A stretch of DNA of 33,094 bases from Deltaproteobacteria bacterium (GTDB lineage Bacteria; Myxococcota_A; UBA9160; SZUA-336): assembly GCA_019311115.1 (NCBI GenBank), contig JAFDDB010000024.1, positions 1-33,094 on the forward strand. The letters run 5' to 3'. This document shows positions 25,892 through 33,094 of the stretch, one piece after another. The notes under the pieces are model-generated. The model saw nothing but the letters and a program-made list of their open reading frames with translations. It was not told where the DNA came from and ran no database searches. Each line of letters opens with the position of its first letter. The stretch's first letter is position 1. The position numbers and the translations under genes are program-made.

Positions 25892-27322
25892 ATGATCGAG
25901 GCCGCCGACCCGACCTGGCTATCGCTGCTTCCGGCCCTCGTCACCATCACCCTGGCCTTCGTGACGCGGCAGGTGCTGACCGCGCTCTTCGCCGGCATCG
26001 TGACGGGCGGCGTCGTGCTGGCGATCGGGACCGGCCGCCTGTCGGACCTGAACCCGATCACCTCGTTCCTGTTGCCGGCGATGGGCTCCAAGGGCTACGC
26101 GCAGATCCTGCTGATCTACCTGTGGTGTCTGGGCGGGCTGATCGGACTCTGGGAACGGACCGGCGGGGCGCGGCACTTCGCCGAGACCGTGGCGACGCGC
26201 ATGGCGCGCGACCGCAAGTCGTCGCTCACGTTCGCCTGGGTGCTCGGACTGATCTTCCACCAGGGCGGCACGGTCAGCACGGTACTCACCGCCTCGACCG
26301 TCAAGCCGGTCGCCGACCAGCACCGGGTCAGCCACGAGGAACTGGCCTACGTGGTCGACTCGACGGCGTCGCCGGTCGCCACCTTGCTCGCGTTCAACGC
26401 CTGGCCCGCCTACGTGGCCGGGCTCGTCGTCGGCACGATCCCGCTGTTTCCCGACGGGAACGCGAGTCAGTCCTTCTTCTGGGCCTCGGTCCCGTTCAAC
26501 TTCTACGCGTGGTTCGCGATCGCCTCGACGTTCCTGCTGGCGCGCGGCGCCCTGCCCTGGGTGGGCCGTTCGATGCGGCAGGCGCGGGACCGCGCGCTGG
26601 ACGAAGGCCTGCTCGACGCGCCCGACTCCGAGCCGCTGATCGTTCCCCCGCCGGCCGCTGCGCCGCGCACCGTCGGGTACGCGCCCTCGCTGCTGGACTT
26701 CGGCGTTCCGCTCGGCGTGCTGCTCGGCGGCGCGATCGTGCCCTACGTGCTGCTCGGTGTGAACTCGATCAACGAGGCGTTCCTGGGATCGGTGCTCTCG
26801 GCGATGGTCGTCGCCGCCATCCGGGGCCTTCCGATGGGCGAGATCCTGGCCGCCTTCGTGTCCGGCTGCCAGAAGATGACCATCGGGGCGATCGTGCTCG
26901 GCCTGGCCGTCACGCTGGGAACGGTCTCGAAGGAACTGGGCACGGCGGGCTTCATCGTCTCGACGTTCGGCGGCGGCATCCCGGCCGTGGCGCTGCCCGC
27001 GATCCTGGCCGCGCTGTGCATGGTGATCGCCTTTGCGACCGGCACGTCGTGGGGCACGTACGCGGTGGTGTTCCCGATCGCCATGCCGCTCGCGTGGGCG
27101 CTCGAAGCGGACCCGACCTACGTGCGCATCTGCTTCGGCGCGGTGCTCGGCGGCGCGGTGTTCGGGGACCAGTGCTCGCCCATCTCGGACACGACCATCC
27201 TCTCGAGCATGTTCACGGGCTGCGACCTGATGCACCACGTGCGCACGCAGCTACCGCTCGCCCTGGTGGCGGCGGGACTGGGCGTGGTCTGCTCGACCCT
27301 CGCCGCCCTGCTCGTCCTGTGA
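25892..27322 (+). CDS. NhaC-family Na+/H+ antiporter
   Basis: The 476-residue polytopic membrane protein matches the NhaC family of sodium/proton or organic-acid antiporters. About eleven hydrophobic segments can be traced, beginning WLSLLPALVTITLAFVTRQV and ending LALVAAGLGVVCSTLAALLV. Family marks include LGLIFHQGGTVSTVL, DSTASPVATL, FATGTSWGTYAVVFPIAMP and FGDQCSPISDTTILSSMFTG. The ATG at 25892 was chosen because the first membrane segment follows at once; a TTG at 25856 with a crowded GGGAG would add 12 residues. Substrate cannot be fixed from sequence. Its last 72 bases overlap the convergent downstream gene. Confidence 0.88.
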   Translation: MIEAADPTWLSLLPALVTITLAFVTRQVLTALFAGIVTGGVVLAIGTGRLSDLNPITSFLLPAMGSKGYAQILLIYLWCLGGLIGLWERTGGARHFAETVATRMARDRKSSLTFAWVLGLIFHQGGTVSTVLTASTVKPVADQHRVSHEELAYVVDSTASPVATLLAFNAWPAYVAGLVVGTIPLFPDGNASQSFFWASVPFNFYAWFAIASTFLLARGALPWVGRSMRQARDRALDEGLLDAPDSEPLIVPPPAAAPRTVGYAPSLLDFGVPLGVLLGGAIVPYVLLGVNSINEAFLGSVLSAMVVAAIRGLPMGEILAAFVSGCQKMTIGAIVLGLAVTLGTVSKELGTAGFIVSTFGGGIPAVALPAILAALCMVIAFATGTSWGTYAVVFPIAMPLAWALEADPTYVRICFGAVLGGAVFGDQCSPISDTTILSSMFTGCDLMHHVRTQLPLALVAAGLGVVCSTLAALLVL

Positions 27323-28495
27323 GGCGCAGACGATCCGTGCGCCACAGAAGAGTGTCGCGCAGACCCGGTCGCCGAACGTGAACGCACTGTAGACGAGCGA
27401 CTGGCTCTCGGGCGCGGCGCACTCGCTCAGGCGCTGGAGCGAGACCGCACGTGCCGTCCATCCGTCCGCGTCCGGGCGTACGATGAAGAGCTTGCCCGAC
27501 CAGAGCGCGAGCACGACTTCGCCGTCGGCGCCGTGCTTGATGTCCTGCACGAAGTCGAGCGCCGCGATCGGGCCGAGCGGCAGCCGCAGCGGCGTGGCGT
27601 TGGCGTTGGCGTTGGGCGGCACGATGCGCAGGTAGAGCGAGCCGGCCTCGGTCTCGGCGAAGAAGCCGGTTCCGTCGGGCGCGAACGAAGGAAAGTGGAG
27701 CTCAGGGTCCCCGCCTTGCCTCGACACGACCGTACCGGCTGCGTCCAGCTCCAGGGTCTCGTGCACGGTCGAGCCGTCGGCCATGAACGTGTCGGTGTTG
27801 ACCCAGACGTGGCCCGTCGCGGGATCGACGGCCAGGCTCTTGGGCGCGGTCAGGCCACCGGGCGGGTTCGGCAATCGGTGCTCGCGCAGCAGGCGCCCGT
27901 CGAGCCCGATCACCGCGACGGCGCCGAAGCTCCCGGCGGGCTCGCCCAGCGGCTGGCTCGAGTACCGCGTCGCGTACAGGTCGCCGCCCGGCCCCTCGAC
28001 CAACTCGTTCAGTCCCGGGCCCGCGGCTTCGAAGCGCTGCACCTCGCCGGTGGCGGGGTCGACGCAGCCCATGGCGTCGAAGTACGTCGTGAAGCAGACG
28101 CGTCCGCTCGAGTGCGCGAGCACGTCCCAGACCGAGGTCCGGCCTGCGCCCTCGTCCCGTAGGACGAGCGGCGCGCCGAAGCGCTCGGTCGCGAGGTCGA
28201 AGCGGCCGATCAGCAGATCGCCCGTCTGCTCCAGGTCGGCTGCGAAGTCACCGTCCGTCGCCCACCAGAGCGTCCAGAACGGGCTCAGCCCGAAGTACAC
28301 GGTACGCCCGTCGCTGTCGGCGAACCAGGCGGAGTACGGCTCGGCGCCGCGGTTCGCGTCGCGCATCGTGTACGCGGTGGCGGGCGCGCTGCGCGGCGTG
28401 GGGATTCCGTCGGGCTCGCGGGCGTTGCGCCCGTCGCCCACGGGCGTCGCGGTACAGGCGAGTCCGACCGCCATCACGGCGAGCGCTGCGCGCAT
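27251..28495 (-). CDS. Secreted beta-propeller-like protein (SMP-30/NHL type)
   Basis: The 414-residue product starts with a hydrophobic export signal (MRAALAVMAVGLACTATPVG); a Cys at 14 is not in a canonical lipobox. The rest shows repeated propeller-like blades: ELVEGPGGDLYATRYSS, FGAVAVIGLDGRLLREHRLP, PKSLAVDPATGHVWVNTDTF and FPSFAPDGTGFFAETEAGSL. These resemble SMP-30/gluconolactonase and NHL-repeat proteins. No metal ligands could be assigned with confidence, so enzymatic activity is not claimed. The 24 C-terminal codons are antisense to the end of the antiporter gene, and the polar tail may be dispensable. It is divergent from the racemase gene across 82 bases. Confidence 0.75.
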   Translation of the reverse strand: MRAALAVMAVGLACTATPVGDGRNAREPDGIPTPRSAPATAYTMRDANRGAEPYSAWFADSDGRTVYFGLSPFWTLWWATDGDFAADLEQTGDLLIGRFDLATERFGAPLVLRDEGAGRTSVWDVLAHSSGRVCFTTYFDAMGCVDPATGEVQRFEAAGPGLNELVEGPGGDLYATRYSSQPLGEPAGSFGAVAVIGLDGRLLREHRLPNPPGGLTAPKSLAVDPATGHVWVNTDTFMADGSTVHETLELDAAGTVVSRQGGDPELHFPSFAPDGTGFFAETEAGSLYLRIVPPNANANATPLRLPLGPIAALDFVQDIKHGADGEVVLALWSGKLFIVRPDADGWTARAVSLQRLSECAAPESQSLVYSAFTFGDRVCATLFCGARIVCASQDEQGGEGRADHAQSRRHQGER

Positions 28496-28577
28496 GCGGT
28501 GATGGATAGCGCACGCGAGACGCGGTCGGCAGCGAGGCGGTATGCTCTGCGCTCGCCGCAGACCAGGAGACGCGAAG

Positions 28578-29720
28578 ATGGGACCGCTCCAAGGAGTACG
28601 AGTCATCGAGATCGCCGGCATCGGGCCGGGACCGTTCGCGGCCATGATGCTCGCCGACATGGGCGCCGAGGTCGTACGCATCGACCGCGCCGACCGCGTG
28701 CGCGGCGGTGACCCGGCGAGTCCGCCCGCAGACCTGCTGAACCGCGGCCGCCGCAGCCTGGCCGTCGACCTGAAGCAACCCGACGGCGTCGAGACCGTGC
28801 TGCGGCTGGTCGAGAAGGCCGACGTGATCCTCGAGGGCTTCCGCCCCGGCGTGATGGAGCGGCTGGGTCTCGGGCCCGACGTCTGCCAGCAGCGCAATCC
28901 GCGTCTCGTCTACGGCCGCATGACAGGGTTCGGACAGAGCGGACCCATGTCGCAGGCGGCGGGACACGACATCAACTACATCGCGCTCGCGGGCGCGCTC
29001 CACGCCATCGGCCGCAAGGGCGAGAAGCCCCTCGCGCCGCTCAACCTGGTCGGTGACTTCGGTGGCGGCGGCATGCTGCTGGCCTTCGGAGTGCTGGCGG
29101 CGCTGGTCGAGCGCGGAACCTCGGGACAGGGCCAGGTCGTGGACGCGGCCATGGTCGACGGCGCAGCGGTGCTGATGACCATGATGCACGGCATGCTGCA
29201 CTCGGGCTTCTGGACCGAGTCACGCGGCGACAACCTGCTCGACGGCGGCGCACACTTCTACGACACGTTCGAGACGAGCGACGGCGGCTACGTGTCCATC
29301 GGCTCGATCGAACCCCAGTTCTACGCCGAACTGCTCGAACTCACCGGCCTCGGCGACGCCGACCTGCCCCCGCAGATGGACCGCAGCGCGTGGCCGGACC
29401 TCAAGCGCAAGCTCGAGGGAATATTCCTGACGAAGACGCGTGACGAGTGGTGCGAGATCATGGAAGGCACCGACGTGTGCTTCGCCCCGGTGCTGACCAT
29501 GGCCGAGGCACCCGGGCACGCGCACAACGCCGAGCGCGGGACCTTCGTCGAGAGCGGCGGCGTCGTGCAACCCGGCCCAGCTCCGCGCTTCAGCCGCACC
29601 CCGCCGAAGCTCGAGCGCCCTCCGGCGCACGCGGGCCAGCACAGCGAGGAGATCCTGCGCGACTGGGGGATCCCGGCCGACGAGATCGCCAGACTGAAGG
29701 AAGCCAAGGCCATCGCCTGA
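28578..29720 (+). CDS. Alpha-methylacyl-CoA racemase (CaiB/BaiF family III CoA-transferase fold)
   Basis: The 380-residue product begins [20 protein letters not shown], the hallmark of AMACR/MCR racemases. These interconvert 2R- and 2S-methylacyl-CoA esters so that branched fatty acids or sterol side chains can enter beta-oxidation. The residues used for proton transfer are in place: H130 ([13 protein letters not shown]), D160 ([11 protein letters not shown]) and E245 ([11 protein letters not shown]). This favours racemase over CoA-transferase, which uses an Asp nucleophile in a different setting. The ATG has AGGAG eight bases upstream. No other beta-oxidation gene adjoins it. Confidence 0.9.
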   Translation: MGPLQGVRVIEIAGIGPGPFAAMMLADMGAEVVRIDRADRVRGGDPASPPADLLNRGRRSLAVDLKQPDGVETVLRLVEKADVILEGFRPGVMERLGLGPDVCQQRNPRLVYGRMTGFGQSGPMSQAAGHDINYIALAGALHAIGRKGEKPLAPLNLVGDFGGGGMLLAFGVLAALVERGTSGQGQVVDAAMVDGAAVLMTMMHGMLHSGFWTESRGDNLLDGGAHFYDTFETSDGGYVSIGSIEPQFYAELLELTGLGDADLPPQMDRSAWPDLKRKLEGIFLTKTRDEWCEIMEGTDVCFAPVLTMAEAPGHAHNAERGTFVESGGVVQPGPAPRFSRTPPKLERPPAHAGQHSEEILRDWGIPADEIARLKEAKAIA

Positions 29721-29840
29721 CGGCCCTGCCGCCGGCCTGCACCCGCACCGCACATCGCCTGCGGGCAGCCTGCCCGAATCGACACCGAACGGTGACGCGC
29801 CCGCAAGAAACCGCGCACCGCGACCGATCAGTACGGGGTC

Positions 29841-30080
29841 ATGTCGAGCGAAGATCCCAACACGCCACCCGAGAAGAAGGCCGAACCCCTGGTGCGCGAC
29901 GCCAACGAAGACACCGGCCTCGACCTCTTCGCAAAGCCCGGCGGCAACCTCTTCGGCGAGGACAGCGCCCCGAGCCTGCTGCTCGTGGACCCGATCGAGA
30001 GCGACGCCAAGTCGGTCCCGAGCCTGCGCGAAACCGACACGCCGCTCGACGCCGACTCGGTCGCACTCTTCGGCAAGTAA
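29841..30080 (+). CDS. Small acidic protein of unknown function
   Basis: This 79-residue ORF is not recognised. The product is acidic and probably disordered, with no signal or membrane segment. Two short related pieces occur, LDLFAKPGGNLFGED and DADSVALFGK, both ending in a Leu-Phe-Gly step. GGGG lies close before the ATG, a weak ribosome site. Codon use is GC-rich like the genes to its left, and a 7-bp hairpin follows ten bases after the stop, which supports a real gene. It begins 120 bases after the racemase gene and could be co-transcribed with it. Confidence 0.5.
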   Translation: MSSEDPNTPPEKKAEPLVRDANEDTGLDLFAKPGGNLFGEDSAPSLLLVDPIESDAKSVPSLRETDTPLDADSVALFGK

Positions 30081-30090
30081 GCGCGGCCGC

Positions 30091-30107
30091 GGGCGCCCAC
30101 GGCGCCC
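30091..30107 (+). terminator. GC hairpin after the small acidic gene
   Basis: GGGCGCC and GGCGCCC with a three-base loop form a perfect 7-bp stem beginning ten bases after the TAA at 30078-30080. No T-tract follows. It could end the racemase/small-gene transcript before the compositionally distinct region to the right. Confidence 0.35.
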
Positions 30108-30115
30108 ACCCCAGC

Positions 30116-30147
30116 GTGAACACACGTTCACTGCGGGACTTCCGCAG
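30116..30147. promoter_or_regulatory. Two abutting inverted repeats upstream of the ABC permease
   Basis: GTGAACACACGTTCAC (30116-30131) has perfect 6-base arms around ACAC. Sharing its last base, CTGCGG-GACTT-CCGCAG (30131-30147) is a second perfect 6-base inverted repeat. GAAC-N4-GTTC within the first has the layout of a Bacillus/Mycobacterium-type LexA box, but TetR-type operators look alike. They lie 33-64 bases upstream of a candidate -10 element. Confidence 0.4.
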
Positions 30148-30179
30148 CACCGTCGCGCGGAGATCGCCCCGTCCGCGGC

Positions 30180-30185
30180 TATACT
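30180..30185 (+). promoter_or_regulatory. Candidate -10 element for the ABC permease gene
   Basis: TATACT matches five of six bases of the sigma-70 -10 consensus. Transcription would start near 30192, about 29 bases before the ATG at 30221. No convincing -35 is present at 16-18 bases, so an activator bound to the upstream inverted repeats may be needed. Confidence 0.35.
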
Positions 30186-30220
30186 GAAGACAGCGCAATC
30201 CACGCGCACGTCGAGAGCCG

Positions 30221-32761
30221 ATGTACGAGTTCCTCTGGCGGCTACCCCCCACCCTCTACCTAGCCATCCAACAGACCTTCCGAAGCGGGAACAAAGTTCT
30301 CTCCCTCTTCTCGATCATCGGAATCACGGTGAGCGTCGCGCTGGCGGTCGGGCTGGAGAGCGCGTCGCGGTCGGTTGACGCGGAACTCGATCGCACTTCT
30401 GCTGCACTATCGGGGCGTGCGAACCTCCACGTAACTGCGGGGTCGGCAGGCATCCCTGACTCCATGATAGCGGAGCTACGAGCGGTTCCCGGAGTCGAAA
30501 CCGCTTCGCTCCTGATGATCGCGTCGCTGTGGCTCGACGACGGGACCGCTCTCCACGTCGTAGGAGTTGACTTCTTCGCCGACCAGAAAGTCCATCAGTA
30601 CTCGATCAGGGAACGAGGAGTCGAGGTCCGGGACTCGCTCCGCCTTGTGAGCTTGCCCGATTCCGTAGTCATCACCCGAGCACTCAGCGAGAGACTTGGA
30701 CTTGGATTGGGCGACAGGCTCGCCGCGAACTCAACCACCGGACCCATCGAACTCGTCGTGCGCGGCATCCTCGAGCCAGGAGGAATCGCTGACGCCTACG
30801 GAGGCCAGGTCGCAGCGATGGACGTCTACGGTCTCCAGCTCCTGGTCGGGCGAGAGGGCCTTGTCGATCGGATCGACATCGTCGCGGCCGCAGGTGCCGT
30901 AGACAGGGTCGCGGAGGAACTCCGGCGCCGAACCGCAGGGATCGCTGAAGTCTCGCCTTCGAGCTCAGATGCCGCACTCGCGGGAGTCATCGAGGCTCTG
31001 CGAAGTGGAGTACTCCTGGTAGTCCTGATCGGCGTCGCGGTGGCCGGCTTCATCTCGTACACGACAACGGCGATGTCCGCCGATCGGCGCCTCCGGGAAC
31101 TTGCGCTTCTTCAACTCGCGGGCGTCGGGCCCCGAGGAGTGCGCACTCTGATCCTCGCCGAGTCGGTGGTTGTCGGAATGCTGGCGGTCGCGATCGGCAC
31201 GCCCCTAGGCGGCCTGGCATCTGATCTGATTCTGGGGTTCTTTTCGAGCGTCGCCACGACGGTCACCGGAGTCGAGTTTGCGCCAGTTGGCCTCTCTCTC
31301 CGGTCCGCGGCCCTTGCGATCGCGGTCGGGGGCCTAGTGAGCGTTCTGGCTGCCGCGCCGTCGGCACAGCGGGCAATGCGGACGCGTCCGCTCGATGTCC
31401 TCTCGCCCACATCGTCTCGAGCCACTGGCTATGCGTCGCCGAAGAGGCGCTTCTGGGCTGCAGCAGCCGTGACGGCGGCAGCGTTCGTGTGGCCCGGCAT
31501 GCCCGCGTTCGCTCAGCTTGCGATAGTGCTGCCGGGGACCGCCTACGTTCTCTGGGTCGCGACCGAGCAACTCCTGCGGCCTGGGATCGCGGCTATGCGT
31601 CCGGTTCTCGATTCCGTTGTCCCGCGCATTGGAGACCTGGTCGGGTCCTCGCTCACGGCACGCACCAACCGCGCCGCGCAGGCGATCACAGCGATCGCGG
31701 TGACAGCGGGGGCCACTCTAGCGATCCACGCAACCATCGAGAGCATCACGAGTTCGGTCGATGTCTGGTCAGCCAACCGATATGCCGGCGGCGCCAGGAT
31801 CACTGCCGGCGACCCGCTACAGCTACACCGTGAGTACGTCAGGCAGGAGATCGTAGACCGCCTCCGCGCCACTCCGGGTGTCGCCGGTCTCATGCCAAAC
31901 AAGGTCACACTGGGTCGCTACGCGGGCCGAGACGTCCTGTTCATTGGCTCCGACCTACGCGTCAGGGCGCAGCACACCTCGCTGGGGCTTGTTTCAGGTT
32001 CCAGCCAATCCCTGCTCGAGGGGATGCAGCAGGGTCAAGCCGCTGTCACCGATGTCTTCGCGAGCAGGTTTGGCGTCGACGTCGGTGATCGGATCGAACT
32101 CGCGACGCCGGTCGGGCCTAGGGTGTTCCGGATCGCAGGTGTCATCAGGGACTTCAGCACGATCGGGCAGGTGATTCTAACGCTAGAGCGGTTCGACTCA
32201 ATCTGGAGCGAACCAGGCTACGCGACAGTCGGCATCTGGCCAGTGGGCGACCTCGACACGCTCATCGCCGACATCCGAGCGAGTACGTCCGGAGTGCAGA
32301 GCCTCACGTTCATGTACGGCGATGCCGCCGCTCAATATGGCTCTCGACTCTTCGCGCGGATCTCGGCCTTGTTCTATGTCCTCGGAGCGCTCGCAGGCGG
32401 CATCGGAGCCGTCTCGATCGCGAATCTGCTCATCGGGTCGGTCGTCGAGAGGAGAACTGAGCTCTCTCTCCTGCGAATAGCCGGCGTCAGCACCCGTCAA
32501 CTGAGCGCAGCAGTGATCGCAGACGCGGTTCTGCTGGCCGGCTGCGGGACCATCGGCGGCGTCGCGCTGGCTCTGCTCTGGTTGCGGCCGATGCTCAGCG
32601 TCGTGTCTAGCTCGTTCGGCTGGGGGGTTCGAATTGCGATCGATCCACTCCACATTGGGATCGCGCTAGTTCTCGCCATATCGCTCGCCGCGACCGCAGG
32701 CATCTACCCGTCGTGGCGCGCTGGCCGCGAGGTGCTAACGCGGCTCCCATCACCGGACTGA
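30221..32761 (+). CDS. FtsX/MacB-type ABC transporter permease (two-repeat)
   Basis: The 846-residue inner-membrane protein has the duplicated layout of large FtsX-family permeases. A first helix (LFSIIGITVSVALAVGLESA) is followed by a periplasmic domain of about 200 residues. An FtsX helix group follows (LLVVLIGVAVAGFISYTTTA, then RELALLQLAGVGPRGVRTLI), then a second periplasmic domain and a second FtsX group (SIANLLIGSVVERRTELSLL, RIAGVSTRQL). Relatives export lipoproteins, peptides or antimicrobials, or drive cell-wall hydrolases, always with a LolD-type ATPase. No ATPase gene is present; it may lie beyond the right edge. Codons end in A or T far more often than in the genes to the left, suggesting recent acquisition. 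The ribosome site is weak (GAGAG). Confidence 0.88.
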   Translation: MYEFLWRLPPTLYLAIQQTFRSGNKVLSLFSIIGITVSVALAVGLESASRSVDAELDRTSAALSGRANLHVTAGSAGIPDSMIAELRAVPGVETASLLMIASLWLDDGTALHVVGVDFFADQKVHQYSIRERGVEVRDSLRLVSLPDSVVITRALSERLGLGLGDRLAANSTTGPIELVVRGILEPGGIADAYGGQVAAMDVYGLQLLVGREGLVDRIDIVAAAGAVDRVAEELRRRTAGIAEVSPSSSDAALAGVIEALRSGVLLVVLIGVAVAGFISYTTTAMSADRRLRELALLQLAGVGPRGVRTLILAESVVVGMLAVAIGTPLGGLASDLILGFFSSVATTVTGVEFAPVGLSLRSAALAIAVGGLVSVLAAAPSAQRAMRTRPLDVLSPTSSRATGYASPKRRFWAAAAVTAAAFVWPGMPAFAQLAIVLPGTAYVLWVATEQLLRPGIAAMRPVLDSVVPRIGDLVGSSLTARTNRAAQAITAIAVTAGATLAIHATIESITSSVDVWSANRYAGGARITAGDPLQLHREYVRQEIVDRLRATPGVAGLMPNKVTLGRYAGRDVLFIGSDLRVRAQHTSLGLVSGSSQSLLEGMQQGQAAVTDVFASRFGVDVGDRIELATPVGPRVFRIAGVIRDFSTIGQVILTLERFDSIWSEPGYATVGIWPVGDLDTLIADIRASTSGVQSLTFMYGDAAAQYGSRLFARISALFYVLGALAGGIGAVSIANLLIGSVVERRTELSLLRIAGVSTRQLSAAVIADAVLLAGCGTIGGVALALLWLRPMLSVVSSSFGWGVRIAIDPLHIGIALVLAISLAATAGIYPSWRAGREVLTRLPSPD

Positions 32762-32780
32762 TGTGAGAGGGTCACTCGCT

Positions 32781-32852
32781 CTAGCAGACGTACGCGGAGC
32801 AGACCATGAGTATGTACAGCAGCGCGACACACCTGTAGACGGCGGAACCCAT
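32781..32852 (-). CDS. Micro-ORF A: 23-residue hydrophobic Cys-containing peptide
   Basis: The reading frame is closed by a TAG six codons upstream and runs 23 codons from ATG to TAG. The peptide VYRCVALLYILMVCSAYVC follows MGSA. It matches micro-ORF B at 12 of 19 C-terminal positions (YRxxALLYILxxCSAxxC), and six of the twelve matching codons differ only synonymously. That argues for selection on a peptide. There is no good ribosome site, so it may be poorly translated, coupled to B, or decaying. It is convergent with the permease, whose stop is 19 bases away. Function is not known; a small membrane toxin, a signal or modified-peptide precursor are all possible. Confidence 0.5.
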   Translation of the reverse strand: MGSAVYRCVALLYILMVCSAYVC

Positions 32853-32931
32853 ATCGCAGCCAGCAGTCTAGCTGAATGAACTCCACCGGTGGCGACCGCT
32901 AGCGCCTCTGCCCGGTTGCGGGATGATCCGG

Positions 32932-33030
32932 CTATCCGCACCTGCCCGCCGAGCAGGTCACTAGGATGTAGAGGAGCGCAGCCTGGCGGTAGAGCATGCG
33001 GCGGACTTGCCGGTGGCGGACTGTGGGCAT
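32932..33030 (-). CDS. Micro-ORF B: 32-residue basic/hydrophobic Cys-containing peptide
   Basis: The ATG at 33030 has a textbook ribosome site, GAGGAG six bases upstream. The peptide has a basic N-terminus (MPTVRHRQVRRM, five Arg and one His), one hydrophobic segment and a Cys-bearing end (LYRQAALLYILVTCSAGRCG). Its C-terminal 20 residues are homologous to micro-ORF A, 79 bases downstream. The layout resembles a bare signal peptide, a one-helix membrane toxin, or the precursor of a Cys-containing secreted peptide. The residue before the first Cys is Thr (Val in A), so a lipobox is unlikely. The SD-proximal bases can pair with GATCTC 14 bases upstream (33034-33053), which could limit translation. 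Confidence 0.6.
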   Translation of the reverse strand: MPTVRHRQVRRMLYRQAALLYILVTCSAGRCG

Positions 33031-33073
33031 TGGGATCTCCTCAAATCGAGATCACCTCTGCATGTGCACGCGG

Positions 33074-33094
33074 CGTGCCGGGGCGTGCCGGGGC
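33074..33094. repeat. Direct repeat CGTGCCGGGG at the window edge
   Basis: Two perfect head-to-tail copies of the 10-base unit (33074-33083 and 33084-33093) and the first base of a third reach the end of the window. Whether this is a short chance repeat or the start of a longer array cannot be told. Confidence 0.5.

Noticed and set aside
27590-27620. Asn-Ala repeat (NANANA) in the beta-propeller gene as a phase-variable tract
   Set aside because: It is a short hexanucleotide repeat of about three units inside the frame; unit changes would not shift the frame.
30116-30131. Firm LexA-box call
   Set aside because: The GAAC-N4-GTTC layout is Gram-positive-type, known LexA boxes in deltaproteobacterial groups differ, and no SOS gene neighbours it; kept only as a generic operator candidate.
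32704-32941. Two overlapping 60-63 codon minus-strand frames across micro-ORF A
   Set aside because: They are not conserved at the second copy and run into the permease gene or lack ribosome sites; only the frame shared by micro-ORFs A and B shows conserved residues.

Overview
The window is about 33 kb of very GC-rich chromosome from a Gram-negative bacterium with an LPS-type outer membrane: it carries lptC-lptA-lptB, a TolC-family channel and SecDF. The run lptC-lptA-lptB-rpoN-ptsN-hprK-rapZ-EIIA(Man)-HPr-ptsI, together with a bactofilin and HPr of the GLHLRAA type, points to a deltaproteobacterial-grade lineage (Myxococcota, Desulfobacterota or a relative). That placement is inferred from gene content and order; no rRNA is present.

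Left part (1-8400, minus strand). The 5' end of a comEC-like gene runs off the left edge, preceded by a small helical protein of unknown function. Further upstream is one compact unit, ispD-ispF-cysS-uvrB-uvrC-retropepsin, with overlapping or nearly touching genes. It combines isoprenoid synthesis, cysteine tRNA charging, nucleotide excision repair and a secreted aspartic protease. Divergent from it, on the plus strand, are a TolC-like outer-membrane protein and a bactofilin.

Middle (10900-25800, minus strand). Read in transcription order this holds a small secreted protein, lptC-lptA-lptB (LPS export), rpoN (sigma-54), ptsN, hprK, rapZ, a mannose-type EIIA, HPr and ptsI (a complete regulatory phosphorelay with no sugar permease), metK-ahcY (methyl cycle), and then, from its own promoter, a SpoIID-like lytic transglycosylase with yajC-secD-secF. 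Most junctions are 1- to 8-nt overlaps of start and stop codons, so translational coupling is likely. Two sites resemble sigma-54 promoters: one before lptC, at the head of the unit that encodes rpoN itself, and one before the small protein at 267-599.

Right part (25800-33094). Next come an NhaC-type antiporter, a convergently overlapping secreted beta-propeller protein, an alpha-methylacyl-CoA racemase and a small acidic protein. From about 30.1 kb the sequence is visibly poorer in GC and uses more A/T-ending codons. This stretch holds an 846-residue FtsX/MacB-type ABC permease behind two abutting inverted repeats. Facing it on the minus strand are two tiny paralogous ORFs of 23 and 32 codons that share YRxxALLYILxxCSAxxC at their C-termini, with mainly synonymous differences in the conserved codons. 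This peptide pair plus permease is the strongest candidate for an undescribed system here.
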